A stretch of DNA of 55,160 nt from Pontibacter qinzhouensis (GTDB lineage: Bacteria > Bacteroidota > Bacteroidia > Cytophagales > Hymenobacteraceae). Below, piece after piece: positions 36,516 through 44,867 of the stretch. Below the pieces are notes generated by a model. The model was not told the DNA's origin and made no database searches. It saw only the letters and a list, made by a program, of their open reading frames with translations. Location: positions 1 through 55,160 of the forward strand of contig NZ_VRTY01000035.1 of NCBI RefSeq assembly GCF_008017455.1, given 5' to 3'. The position numbers and the translations under genes are program-made. The first letter of the stretch is position 1. The number at the start of each line of letters is the position of its first letter.

Positions 36516-38108
36516 ATGATTTCTTTTCGTGCGGCATGTATCTTCCTGTTTTCACTGGTGCTTTCGGGCTGCGCAGATAATACATTTTTTCAGGAAGATG
36601 CCTTGGTTCAATCTGGCACAACACCCGCTATTACACCTGCAACCGACAGTGTTTGGGTAACAGTTGGAGGCCATTACAACCGCAACGCCTTTTATTACAT
36701 CTTCTGGGGGAAACATAACCGGCAGCTCTGGGCAACACCCGTAAAGGTGCCGGTTTTCAGGCTTCATAAAGTGGCTGGTGGTTTAAAAGTTGTAAAGCGC
36801 GGCGGTGGTTACCAGTCTACCAGTTTTCAGTTGCAGGATGGTGATGGCCGCCTCTACGCCTTTCGTACACTCGATAAGGACCCTGTGCACGTACTCTCTG
36901 ACTTCTGGCAAAAAACTTTTGTAACGAATGTAGTACGCGACCAGACCTCGGCTGCCAACCCATTTGCGGCACTGGTAGTGCCGCCTCTTGCCGAGGCACT
37001 TCGTATCTGGCACAGCAACCCCAGGTTATATTATGTAAGCAGCAACGACACCAGCTTTGGAGAGTTTGCGCCACTTGTACAAGGCAAAGTATTTATGCTG
37101 GAAGAAAAATTCAAGACTCCCGCTGATATACCTGCCAATGAAAATAATACAATTGGCTTCCTGGATTCTGACGAGGCCTTCCGCCTTCGCTTTTCATCGA
37201 ACCGGTACCACTTTGAACAGCGCGAGTTTGCCAAAGCCCGCTTACTCGACCTGCTCCTCGGAGACTGGGACCGGCATAAAGGGCAATGGGACTGGGCAGT
37301 AAGCAAGAAAGGAGAAGAAACTTATTTCAGGCCTATACCGAAAGACCGGGACCAGGTTTTTCTTAAAATGAACGATGGCCTGATTCCTTTTATAGCCAGC
37401 AGCAAAATAATGGTCCGGAAATTTTACTCTTTTTCGGAGAAGTTCGGCGATGTGCAGGCACTGCTTATTAATGCACGGTTTATAGATGAGCGGCTGCTAC
37501 ACGAGCTGTCAAAAGAGGCCTGGCTACAACTTGCCGGGCAGGCTCAGGCTGCCCTTACCGACCAGGTTATAGCAGCTGCCGTGCGGCAACTGCCGGAACC
37601 CATCAGAAAAAAGATCGGAAAAGAACTGGAGGCCAGCCTGCAGACACGACGCAACAACCTACCCGAGGCCGCTGAAATTATGTATTCGATTTTGGCCAAA
37701 GAAGTAACCATACCAGGTACCGATCAGGAAGAGCAGTTTATTGTTAACCGGCATCCGGATGGCAAGACGCAGGTGCGTATATTTCGCCGTACCTCCATTA
37801 TGTCGCCGGAGCAGCAGCTGTACAATCGTGTTTTTTCTGCGGATGAAACCAAAATAATTCGCCTGTATGGACTTGCCGGAGACGATGAGTTTGTGGTTGA
37901 AGGATTCGTGAATAACGCTATCCCGATAGAAATTTATGGCGGTTTGGGCGAGGATAAGATATCAGAAAGATCGAGTGTGAAATCCTGGAAAAAGAAAACA
38001 AGTATCTTCGACACAGAACGCGGTAACAGCATTATTTTTGGGTCTGAAGGCCGCGACCGCACCACCCGCGATGTACGCGTTCATGCCTACGACCGCGAAG
38101 GAAACTGA
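36516..38108 (+). CDS. Lipoprotein with kinase-like block and RTX-like end (function unknown)
   Basis: A 530-residue lipoprotein (lipobox LSGC near residue 19). Near residue 250 it has LLDLLLGDWDRHKGQWDWAV, recalling the catalytic-loop region of CotH/Fam20-like and HipA-like kinase folds, and later RPIPKDRDQVFLKM. Toward the end stand short Gly/Asp-rich units (YGLAGDDEFVVEG, YGGLGEDKI) like single RTX calcium-binding repeats. Larger Bacteroidota proteins that I associate with this block continue into an outer-membrane barrel; this one ends at residue 530. I cannot name the function; a secreted protein kinase or a surface-layer factor is possible. Confidence 0.65.
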   Translation: MISFRAACIFLFSLVLSGCADNTFFQEDALVQSGTTPAITPATDSVWVTVGGHYNRNAFYYIFWGKHNRQLWATPVKVPVFRLHKVAGGLKVVKRGGGYQSTSFQLQDGDGRLYAFRTLDKDPVHVLSDFWQKTFVTNVVRDQTSAANPFAALVVPPLAEALRIWHSNPRLYYVSSNDTSFGEFAPLVQGKVFMLEEKFKTPADIPANENNTIGFLDSDEAFRLRFSSNRYHFEQREFAKARLLDLLLGDWDRHKGQWDWAVSKKGEETYFRPIPKDRDQVFLKMNDGLIPFIASSKIMVRKFYSFSEKFGDVQALLINARFIDERLLHELSKEAWLQLAGQAQAALTDQVIAAAVRQLPEPIRKKIGKELEASLQTRRNNLPEAAEIMYSILAKEVTIPGTDQEEQFIVNRHPDGKTQVRIFRRTSIMSPEQQLYNRVFSADETKIIRLYGLAGDDEFVVEGFVNNAIPIEIYGGLGEDKISERSSVKSWKKKTSIFDTERGNSIIFGSEGRDRTTRDVRVHAYDREGN

Positions 38109-38192
38109 GCCGCTCCTCTGTACCTGCTGCCCAGGCAAAAAAGTAAAGCTTCCTGGCGGTAAAGCACCTTATCAAACTCCTGAACAGTAAAA

Positions 38193-38229
38193 AACGCGTA
38201 TTTACCGCAAGAGCAGGCAAATACGCGTT
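38193..38229 (-). terminator. Terminator of the DUF551-like gene
   Basis: AACGCGTATTT pairs perfectly with AAATACGCGTT around a 15-base loop, with T run on the minus strand, 26 bases beyond the stop at 38256. Confidence 0.75.
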
Positions 38230-38255
38230 AAGCGAATAGCAGGAACTTTCAGGCA

Positions 38256-38480
38256 TTACTTTGGCTCGAGTTCCATGTAGGGTTTTGGGAAAGGAATCCA
38301 GGCTTTTACAATTGAAAAATCATAGGTTTTGGCGTTGGGCGAAGAATCCATTTTAATGCGGTTATCTCCTACATACCAGCAGGCTACCACGGTAGGGTGC
38401 CCATGCTCATCAATGGTAGCTAAGATATTTTGTCGGAGCTCAGGCAACTGCTCTGAACTTGGTATCCATTCTTTATTCAT
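38256..38480 (-). CDS. Small DUF551-like protein
   Basis: A 74-residue protein beginning MNKEWIPSSEQLPELRQNIL and ending AWIPFPKPYMELEPK. The pair WIPSSEQLP near the start and WIPFPKP at the end is the hallmark of DUF551 proteins (WIPVxERLP ... WMPLPEPP), which are frequent in phages and bacterial accessory DNA. The function is unknown. It is a single gene with its own terminator, convergent to the lipoprotein gene; no other phage gene is close. Confidence 0.75.
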   Translation of the reverse strand: MNKEWIPSSEQLPELRQNILATIDEHGHPTVVACWYVGDNRIKMDSSPNAKTYDFSIVKAWIPFPKPYMELEPK

Positions 38481-38719
38481 AAAAGAGTCGTTTTCAGGTT
38501 TTTAACGCGACAAGCCCAGCCCTAGAAGTTTCTAAGACTTTGCCGCAAATTTTTACGTCTTTTACGCATGATTTCTGAAAACAAACTAAGCTCAAAGGAA
38601 TATTTAAGTAGAACTAGCAAAAATCTTAGCCTATCTACAAAAAAATCATAATAACCTTATAACTAACCACTTAATTAAAACAATGAGGTAGCTACCAAAG
38701 GTTTAATTTCCAGAACCTG

Positions 38720-38777
38720 AATTATTCAAATAAAAACGGCCTTCAGAAGGTCTAATGCATCGAAACAGGCCAAGGGT
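38720..38777 (-). repeat. 57-bp intergenic repeat, copy K (complete, 58 bp)
   Basis: Minus strand: ACCCTTG, 21 variable bases, CTTCTGAAGGCC, GTTTTTATTTG, AATAATT. It begins 18 bases after the topoisomerase IB stop, same strand, with no other terminator. Confidence 0.88.
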
Positions 38778-38795
38778 GTTCCTGTATTTACGTGT

Positions 38796-39893
38796 TTATA
38801 CCGATGCTTTCTTCTCCCTGGCCACCTTCTCCAGCATCTTGAGTACGAGTTCTTCGGTACCGCTTAGATTTTTAGTAACAGGTTTGCTGGCATCGTGCCG
38901 TTTCAGATATTGCAATAATTTATCTTCTCTGAAAAGATTTACCACTTCCGGATGAATGTAATATTTAGAACAGACAGTGGGTGTGTTGCCCAGACTCCTG
39001 GCCACCATCTTCACCGACTCCTTTATGCTCTTTTCCTTACCTAGTTCGGGGTTCTCTTCCAGCACCAGCTCCAGGCACTCTACCATGCGCACGGTGCCGC
39101 CCCAGGTCCTGAAGTCTTTGGCGCTGAAGTCGTGTTCGGTGGCTTCGCGCAGGTAAGCGTTCACATCGCCCGACTCCAGGGTCTGCCGCTGCCCCTCTTC
39201 GTCGTAATACTGAAACAGGTCGTACCCAGGTATGTCTTTGCACTTTTTAACCAGTTGGGCCAACCGCCGGTCTTTCAGGTCTATTTCGTGCTCCACTCCT
39301 TTTTTGCCTCTGAAGGTGAACTTTAGCTGGCTGCCAGAAATCTGCACATGCCGGTCGCGGAGCGTCGTAAGCCCATACGATTTGTTTGATTTGGCATAGT
39401 GCCTGTTACCGATCCGGATGAGGGCATTGTCGAGCAGCGAGAGCACCAGGGCTGTTACCCGGCGCTTGTCCAGTTTACTGGAGGCAATGTCGGTTTCTAT
39501 TTTCTCACGGAGCTTAGGCAGTGTTTTACCGAACATAATCATACGGCCGAACTTGGTTACGCTTCGCACCTTCTGCCAATCGGGGTGGTACACATACTGC
39601 TTCCGGCCTTTTTCGTCGCGGCCGGTAACCTGTAAGTGGCCTTTGGCATTCGGCGAAATCCAGACATCAGTCCAGGCAGGTGGTATCACCAGTTTACTTA
39701 TCCGCTCCAGCACTTTCTCGTCCGTAATACGTTCGCCTTTGGCAGTTTCGTAGATCATGCTCTTGCCGGCTTTGCGGCGGGTAATGCCGGGTTTCTCGTC
39801 TGTGGTATATCGTAGCCCAGCCCATGCGGCCGATTTAGCCGGGTCTGCGTGCAATTCGTGTAATTCGTTCTTCTTCGCCATCTCCTGAGGCAT
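38796..39893 (-). CDS. Type IB DNA topoisomerase (poxvirus-like)
   Basis: A 365-residue monomeric topoisomerase that nicks one strand through a 3'-phosphotyrosine and relaxes supercoils. The N-terminal domain has the family block VIPPAWTDVWISPNAKGHLQ; the catalytic domain shows LIRIGNRHYAKSNKSYGLTT (first Arg region), FRGKKGVEH (Lys), FSAKDFRTWGGTV (second Arg) and CSKYYIHPEVV with the nucleophilic Tyr near residue 325. Bacterial members are common in soil and salt-adapted Bacteroidota. The start may be at the second Met (MAKKNELHEL). It is monocistronic. Confidence 0.92.
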   Translation of the reverse strand: MPQEMAKKNELHELHADPAKSAAWAGLRYTTDEKPGITRRKAGKSMIYETAKGERITDEKVLERISKLVIPPAWTDVWISPNAKGHLQVTGRDEKGRKQYVYHPDWQKVRSVTKFGRMIMFGKTLPKLREKIETDIASSKLDKRRVTALVLSLLDNALIRIGNRHYAKSNKSYGLTTLRDRHVQISGSQLKFTFRGKKGVEHEIDLKDRRLAQLVKKCKDIPGYDLFQYYDEEGQRQTLESGDVNAYLREATEHDFSAKDFRTWGGTVRMVECLELVLEENPELGKEKSIKESVKMVARSLGNTPTVCSKYYIHPEVVNLFREDKLLQYLKRHDASKPVTKNLSGTEELVLKMLEKVAREKKASV

Positions 39894-39982
39894 TAGTTTT
39901 TACCTCCTGCTGTACACATACCGAGTTTTACGACAAAAGTTGTAGGCCTGCAAGCCTGGCAGCAGATTTTAACAAACATCCT

Positions 39983-39990
39983 TATCTTTG
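39983..39990 (+). promoter_or_regulatory. Candidate -7 box (TATCTTTG)
   Basis: TATCTTTG fits TAnnTTTG and ends 25 bases before the ATG at 40016, a typical distance. No clear -33 element. Confidence 0.5.
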
Positions 39991-40015
39991 CGCCCGGCAC
40001 CACACATTTGTTCTC

Positions 40016-40417
40016 ATGCACCAACACCTCTCCTACCTGTACGCTTTCTTTGGCCTCTTCCTGATCGGCTGCGGCCTGTTGTCTGTTTTGGTCTTAGGCT
40101 GGAAGGCCAAAACGGCGCTTGTTTCGGGTGGTACGTTTGGCCTTATTGCCCTCACAGCAGGTCACTTTCTGAACCTTAGCCAGACTTGGGCCTTGTATGT
40201 TGGAGCCTTGGAAGCAGTTTTGCTGGCAGGTATTTTCGCCTGGCGTGCCAGTGCCGCCTTCCTGAAACTGACCGAACTGCTACAAACGCACGACACGCAG
40301 GCTGTCCGGCAAAAAAGCATTGCCTTTTTAATTATTGCAACTATGTTTGTTACCGCACTCGTAGTGCTGACTATAACAGCCACCTTCTTTGCTGATGCTA
40401 ATAATTCTCTGCACTAA
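40016..40417 (+). CDS. Small four-helix membrane protein
   Basis: A 133-residue protein with four hydrophobic helices (near residues 7-27, 35-50, 57-78 and 100-124). The stretch GWKAKTALVSGGTFGLIALTAG faintly recalls the TMEM14/UPF0136 family but is not enough to name it. No conserved charged residue pattern suggests a transporter. It has a good -7 box 25 bases upstream and ends 17 bases before repeat copy L. The function is unknown. Confidence 0.75.
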   Translation: MHQHLSYLYAFFGLFLIGCGLLSVLVLGWKAKTALVSGGTFGLIALTAGHFLNLSQTWALYVGALEAVLLAGIFAWRASAAFLKLTELLQTHDTQAVRQKSIAFLIIATMFVTALVVLTITATFFADANNSLH

Positions 40418-40434
40418 AGCATTATGTAAAGCCC

Positions 40435-40491
40435 ACCCTTGAAGCAAAACCTGCCTATACTCTTTGGAAGGCCTTTTTCATTAGAATAATT
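40435..40491 (+). repeat. 57-bp intergenic repeat, copy L (complete)
   Basis: ACCCTTG, 20 variable bases, CTTTGGAAGGCC, TTTTTCATTAG, AATAATT. It begins 17 bases after the stop of the membrane protein gene, same strand. Best match to the consensus. Confidence 0.9.
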
Positions 40492-40513
40492 GGCTGGCTT
40501 TGCCCAATTAAAC

Positions 40514-40639
40514 ATTAGAAATTATGGTCCTGACCTGACTTTAAAAACAAAGTGGGCGGTGCATTCCAGGTTCAAAACGGGCAGAGGCCAGGGAATAGTA
40601 GGCAGGAGTAAGGATGCTCGGGCCATCATAATTTCTAAT
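40514..40639. repeat. 126-bp segment with perfect 13-bp terminal inverted repeats (MITE-like)
   Basis: ATTAGAAATTATG at 40514-40526 is repeated inverted at 40627-40639. The interior is GC-richer than the flanks and codes for nothing visible. Size and ends resemble a miniature transposable element, but no target-site duplication could be recognised. Confidence 0.45.
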
Positions 40640-40881
40640 TAGAAAGAGCTAGTTGCAAAAAGTAAGCTCTGAACAACTATTAAAATAGTCTCCTGTTCAT
40701 CCAGGCCAGGCCTTAGTTGCAGATATACCTATGCCAGCAGAAACTACGTTTAAGGGTGGATGTATGGCTTTCGTTAACACTCCGCCTGTTTGTTCGTAAA
40801 GCCAGGTATAAACAAGCTAGAACTATTTTCCTTATTTTTTACCAAAAGCCTTTTATTAACTTAACCGAACACCTACTTTAA

Positions 40882-41706
40882 ATGAACAAATTATTTTTTA
40901 CACCTACTACCCTTCTTGCTTTCTTCACGTTGCTACTCCTGGGAAGCTGCTCCGGCAACGATGGCGTTATATTCTCTACCAAAGACGACATTAACCTGGG
41001 GGCACAGGTGGCTGCTGAAGTAGATTCTACTTACCGGGCAAATGGCACCCTGCTGGAGCGCAACAGCGCCAATGCCACCCCCTATACTCACCTCGACCGT
41101 ATCGTGAACCGGGTGCTGAACTCCGGAGAAGTAAAATACCGGAATGAGTTTCCGTGGACCGTAAAGATTATTCGTGACAACGAAAACCTGAATGCCTTTG
41201 CTGCTCCTGGCGGCTATATTTATGTGTACACCGGCATTATTAAGTACCTCGACGACGAAGATCATTTTGCAGGCGTGCTTGCCCATGAGATCGCACACGC
41301 CGACAAGCGCCACAGTGTGCGGCAGCTGCAACGCGACTATGGCCTCTCTATTCTGCTATCGGTGGCGCTGGGCAATAACCCGGGGGCATTGCAGCAAATT
41401 GCGGCACAACTTGCCGGCACCCTTACAGGCCTTCGGTTTAGCCGCGAAGCCGAAACAGAGGCAGACGATACTTCAGTTATTTACCTGGCTGGTACCCAGC
41501 ACTACGCCTGCGATGGTGCCGCTGGTTTTTTTGTGAAGCTCAACGCAGAAGCAGCCCAGGGCAATACGCCCGAGTTCCTGAGTACGCACCCTAACCCTGA
41601 GAACAGAGTTGGCAACATTCAGCAGCGCGCGCAGGAAAGAGGCTGCAGCACCACCTCCGCTGCCGATACCGATTTTACAGCGCTCAAAAAGAGCCTTAAC
41701 CTTTAA
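40882..41706 (+). CDS. M48-family metallopeptidase lipoprotein
   Basis: A 274-residue lipoprotein (lipobox LGSC near residue 23) with the zinc motif HEIAH in VLAHEIAHADKRHS near 137, FAAPGGYIYVYTGII before it and the third ligand Glu in REAETEADD near 195. This is the BepA/LoiP type of periplasmic peptidase, which degrades or helps fold outer-membrane proteins. Another M48 protein is encoded at 47850-48659. A hairpin (41716-41742) and the App1-like gene follow 51 bases downstream. Confidence 0.9.
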   Translation: MNKLFFTPTTLLAFFTLLLLGSCSGNDGVIFSTKDDINLGAQVAAEVDSTYRANGTLLERNSANATPYTHLDRIVNRVLNSGEVKYRNEFPWTVKIIRDNENLNAFAAPGGYIYVYTGIIKYLDDEDHFAGVLAHEIAHADKRHSVRQLQRDYGLSILLSVALGNNPGALQQIAAQLAGTLTGLRFSREAETEADDTSVIYLAGTQHYACDGAAGFFVKLNAEAAQGNTPEFLSTHPNPENRVGNIQQRAQERGCSTTSAADTDFTALKKSLNL

Positions 41707-41715
41707 CCATAACCA

Positions 41716-41742
41716 AACTGCCTGCCGTAAAGCGGGCAGTTT
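41716..41742 (+). terminator. Hairpin between M48 peptidase and App1-like genes
   Basis: AACTGCC with GGGCAGTT, extended by GC/GC pairs, followed by TTTTC. It lies 10 bases after the stop and only 15 bases before the next ATG, so it may be a partial terminator or separate the two genes. Confidence 0.6.
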
Positions 41743-41757
41743 TCTATTTATCTGGCT

Positions 41758-42909
41758 ATGAAAAAACTGACTAACATTGCGAAAAAAACTGTTCTGAAGG
41801 CCGAAGAGAAATTCGATGTACTCACCTTTGAGTTACGCAGACGACTTAACCTGTTCGGCCCGCTCCAGATTGTGCCTTACCGAAGTTACGGAACTCCGAA
41901 CCGCCTCTATGTGAAAGGCCGCGTGCTGGTAGACAAAGGCATTACCCAGTCTGAAACCACCGACACTACCTGGCAGAATATCCTGAACATGTACCGCCGC
42001 TTCCATAGCGACGAGATACCCAATGCCAGGGTACAGCTAAAACTGCAAGGCGAGGAGTATGAAGTAACTACCGACGTGGAAGGTTACTTTGTTCTGAACA
42101 TGGAACCCAAAACGCCCCTGCAGTTAGACGACATCTGGCACCCGATCGAGTTGAAGCTGGTGGACTCGCCGATAAAGTTTGAAGAAGACGTTCACGCCAC
42201 AGCGTATGTACTCGTGCCACCACCAGACGCTGAGTATGGCATCATCAGCGATATAGACGACACCATTGTTTATACCGGCGCCACCAGCCTGCTGCAGACG
42301 GGCCGAAATGTGCTCCTGAACAATGCACACCGGCGCATCCCGTTTCATGGCGTTTCCTCTTTCTATAAGTCGTTGCAACAAGGGCGTAACGGCAAGCTCA
42401 ACAACCCGTTCTTTTACGTTTCGAGCAGCCCCTGGAACACGTACGACCTGTTATACCAGTTTCTGGAACTAAATGAAATACCTACCGGCCCGCTCCTGCT
42501 CCGCGACTTTGGCATAGACGAAACCAAGTTCTTAAGCTCCGACCACATGAGCCATAAATACAAAGAGATAGAAAACCTGCTCATTTCTTACCCGGAGCTG
42601 GAGTTCATTTTAATTGGCGATAGTGGTCAGAAAGATGCTGAAATCTACAGCGAAGTGGTGCGTAATTTCCCTGGCCGCATCCTGGTTATTTATATAAGAG
42701 ATGTTAATGTAGAGAAACATACCCGAAAAGTAGTTTCTATTGCTGATGAACTTAAAACTGACGGCAATGTGGAAATGGTGATTGTTAAAGACACCCTGGA
42801 AGCAGCAGAACACGCAGCCGCCAATGGTTTTATATTTACCGAAGACCTTCCCGAAATTAAGAAAGAAACTGAAATAGACGACTCTGGCGACGACGATTCT
42901 ATTTTATAG
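41758..42909 (+). CDS. App1-like phosphatase domain protein (DUF2183)
   Basis: A 383-residue protein with the App1 phosphatidate phosphatase catalytic domain at about 155-340: the DxDxT-type motif SDIDDTIVYTG, then YVSSSPWNTYDLLYQFLE, and later ILIGDSGQKDAEIY. An N-terminal beta-rich part (40-140) resembles a carboxypeptidase-regulatory fold. Yeast App1 dephosphorylates phosphatidate at actin patches; the bacterial substrate is unknown, lipid phosphates being likely. No signal peptide is seen. The end is acidic (EIDDSGDDDSIL). Confidence 0.88.
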   Translation: MKKLTNIAKKTVLKAEEKFDVLTFELRRRLNLFGPLQIVPYRSYGTPNRLYVKGRVLVDKGITQSETTDTTWQNILNMYRRFHSDEIPNARVQLKLQGEEYEVTTDVEGYFVLNMEPKTPLQLDDIWHPIELKLVDSPIKFEEDVHATAYVLVPPPDAEYGIISDIDDTIVYTGATSLLQTGRNVLLNNAHRRIPFHGVSSFYKSLQQGRNGKLNNPFFYVSSSPWNTYDLLYQFLELNEIPTGPLLLRDFGIDETKFLSSDHMSHKYKEIENLLISYPELEFILIGDSGQKDAEIYSEVVRNFPGRILVIYIRDVNVEKHTRKVVSIADELKTDGNVEMVIVKDTLEAAEHAAANGFIFTEDLPEIKKETEIDDSGDDDSIL

Positions 42910-43322
42910 TATCAAAGAATATTCACTAATAGCAGCAATTCTGGCAAATGAGGTACCTAAGCTTAAACAGCGGGCCTTATTTGTCAGGATTGTTGTATTT
43001 AGTTAGATCCTAGCCCAGAAGCTAAAATTAAAGATTGACTCTCTTATACCAACTAGTATTCGCACCCTTCCATTTCTGTTCCATCTTATCACGCTGTCAT
43101 CTTGGAAGAATATTGTGGGCAAGTTCCAGAAGCATTGGTACTTGTAGTGTGGAAGCTTAAGTTCGTATAATAGCTTGTTTAAGTGTAACAGCAGCAGCTA
43201 TTTGTCTTATTGCCTACCTTCATGTTCGTTTTGCCTTGCTACAAAAAGAACCAACGAAAATCAAGATGCTCCAAAATCGAAGACACCTTCCCCCACTCGC
43301 AGAAGACTCAAACACTGGAGCC
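42910..43322. other. Intergenic region with possible decayed repeat
   Basis: 413 bases between convergent genes. No hairpin terminator or 57-bp copy. Minus-strand 43217-43262 reads ILIFVGSFCSKAKRT in one frame, a string that I associate with recurrent intergenic sequence in Bacteroidota genomes; that memory is uncertain. Confidence 0.35.
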
Positions 43323-43793
43323 TCAGCTGGAATGATCTGAAATAATTTTCCAACCAGCAGGAAAACGTTTGAAGATAACAGAGAAATGACCTTCTAAATT
43401 ACCTTCGGCCCGGGTTAACAGCCACTTCCCTACTACCAGCCTGGTATCAGCAGCCAACGCCTTGTTCTCAAGAATATCGAAATTAAGTTTACCCATGGCG
43501 GCGCTGGTAGGGTAAGACTTCTGGTAATTCGACAACGTTTGCTGCCAGCCATAAGTAAGGCCACGCTTGCCAATAAACACCAACGAGTCAGACTGCCAAT
43601 AGCCTTGCATGTAGCACTCCAGATCGCCCTTGCTCCAGCAGTCAGACTGTTGCTGTAATACCTGTAGTACCTCCTCCGCAGCGTGGGTTGCAACAGCGTT
43701 TCCTGTAGTTGTTGTTTGTTGCGGCGGCTGGCAGGCAACTTGCCAAAGCAATGTTCCTGCAACCAGAAGTATCGCTCTAAGGTTTCTTTTCAT
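43323..43793 (-). CDS. NTF2-like (DUF4440/SnoaL-type) lipoprotein
   Basis: A 156-residue lipoprotein (lipobox QVAC near residue 21), then a cone-shaped NTF2-like domain: EEVLQVLQQQSDCWSKGDLE, YMQGYWQSDSLVFIG and GHFSVIFKRFPAGWKIISDH, matching DUF4440. These domains bind small ligands or act as enzymes or scaffolds; the ligand is unknown. Its ATG lies within the end of mtgA (17-base overlap), so it is co-expressed with peptidoglycan synthesis. Confidence 0.85.
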   Translation of the reverse strand: MKRNLRAILLVAGTLLWQVACQPPQQTTTTGNAVATHAAEEVLQVLQQQSDCWSKGDLECYMQGYWQSDSLVFIGKRGLTYGWQQTLSNYQKSYPTSAAMGKLNFDILENKALAADTRLVVGKWLLTRAEGNLEGHFSVIFKRFPAGWKIISDHSS

Positions 43794-44532
43794 CTTCTGG
43801 CAGAATAGCTTTTACATAGGTTATTCCTCCTAAGCGGCCCATGGCCCTGGCAATGCGGCTGCGCCTTTGCAGCACAAAACCGGTGGGGCGTGCAGCCGAG
43901 TATCGGATAGGGTTAGGCAGCACAGCAGCGAGCAAGGCAGCCTGTTGTCGGGTAACGTCTTTGGCGGGCCTCTTAAAATATTTCTGGCAGGCAGCTTCTA
44001 CGCCAAACACACCATCGCCCATTTCGGCAATATTCAAATACACCTCCATTATGCGCTTCTTCCCCCACAGTGCCTCCATCAAAAACGTAAAATAAGCCTC
44101 TACCCCTTTTCGGAGGTAGCTCCGGCCGTGCCACAGAAATACGTTTTTGGCTACCTGCTGGGTAATCGTACTGCCGCCTCTTATATTCTTACCACTCTGG
44201 TTTCGCTTAAAAGCTGCCTGAATGGCTTCATAATCGAAACCAGAGTGCATCAGGAAACGCTGATCTTCTGAGGCCACCACCGCTAAGGGCAGTTGTGGCG
44301 ACATTTCTTCTAAGGTCACAAATCTGTACTGTATCTGCGGCTCCGGTTTTGCGGCAGCTCCACCCTCTGCCCGCCGCTGCACCATGTGTAAGGTAACCGG
44401 AGGAGCTACCCAGCGGTACAGCAGCACCCATGCCACACTCAGCAAAAACAGGCTCAACACCAGCTTCAGGAACAGCCATTTAATTTGCTTCAGATCAAAT
44501 CCTTTTTTTACGCCAGAACGCTTTTTCTTCAT
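43777..44532 (-). CDS. mtgA: Monofunctional peptidoglycan glycosyltransferase
   Basis: A 251-residue GT51 enzyme that polymerises lipid II into glycan strands at the outer face of the inner membrane. An N-terminal anchor helix (WLFLKLVLSLFLLSVAWVLL) is followed by motif 1 (VVASEDQRFLMHSGFD) with the catalytic Glu, motif 2 (GGSTITQQVAKNVFL), motif 3 (RKGVEAYFTFLMEALWGK, with KKRIMEVYLNIAEMG) and the final AALLAAVLPNP. There is no transpeptidase domain. The ATG at 44532 is preferred over a longer frame from 44631; a -7 box fits 25 bases upstream. Confidence 0.94.
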   Translation of the reverse strand: MKKKRSGVKKGFDLKQIKWLFLKLVLSLFLLSVAWVLLYRWVAPPVTLHMVQRRAEGGAAAKPEPQIQYRFVTLEEMSPQLPLAVVASEDQRFLMHSGFDYEAIQAAFKRNQSGKNIRGGSTITQQVAKNVFLWHGRSYLRKGVEAYFTFLMEALWGKKRIMEVYLNIAEMGDGVFGVEAACQKYFKRPAKDVTRQQAALLAAVLPNPIRYSAARPTGFVLQRRSRIARAMGRLGGITYVKAILPEDEKKP

Positions 44533-44556
44533 GTAATTTGCTCTCGTCAAAGATCG

Positions 44557-44564
44557 CAAAGGTA
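44557..44564 (-). promoter_or_regulatory. Candidate -7 box of mtgA (TACCTTTG)
   Basis: Minus-strand TACCTTTG, 24 bases before the ATG at 44532, matching TAnnTTTG. It also argues for that start, since the longer frame from 44631 would lie upstream of it. Confidence 0.5.
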
Positions 44565-44782
44565 AAGTTTTTGTTCTATTATAAGGCATTAAGGCGGCAG
44601 CAAAAAAGCTAAAGTCCAACACAAGGCGCAATACCCCGTACCAAGAAAATGAGTGCCTTTACCGGCGCAAGTAAACATAAAACAAATAAGGCGGTTATTG
44701 AAAAGATAGCAGGAAGCCGAGCTACTCCAGGTTCAGACAGTATGTAGCCAGCCTTAGTACCTGTAGCAGAGGGTCCTTATCA

Positions 44783-44839
44783 GATTATTCTAATGAAAAA
44801 GGCCTTCCAACAAAAAATTGCCTCGAAGTAGTCAAGGGT
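44783..44839 (-). repeat. 57-bp intergenic repeat, copy M (complete, atypical place)
   Basis: Minus strand: ACCCTTG, 20 variable bases, TGTTGGAAGGCC, TTTTTCATTAG, AATAATC. It is the only copy located between two divergent genes (mtgA and the Lon-N gene), 28 bases before the latter's start. Confidence 0.87.
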
Positions 44840-44867
44840 TAAACTCACTAAAACACATATTAAAGAG

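Noticed and set aside
40435..40639. Tandem repeats around copy L as a CRISPR array
   Set aside because: There is no regular spacing of identical repeats and no cas gene; the 57-bp units are scattered and their middle part varies within the unit.
23949..43322. 12-base word AAACACTGGAGC shared by 23949 and 43311
   Set aside because: A shared 12-mer is expected many times by chance in 55 kb, and the flanks do not match.
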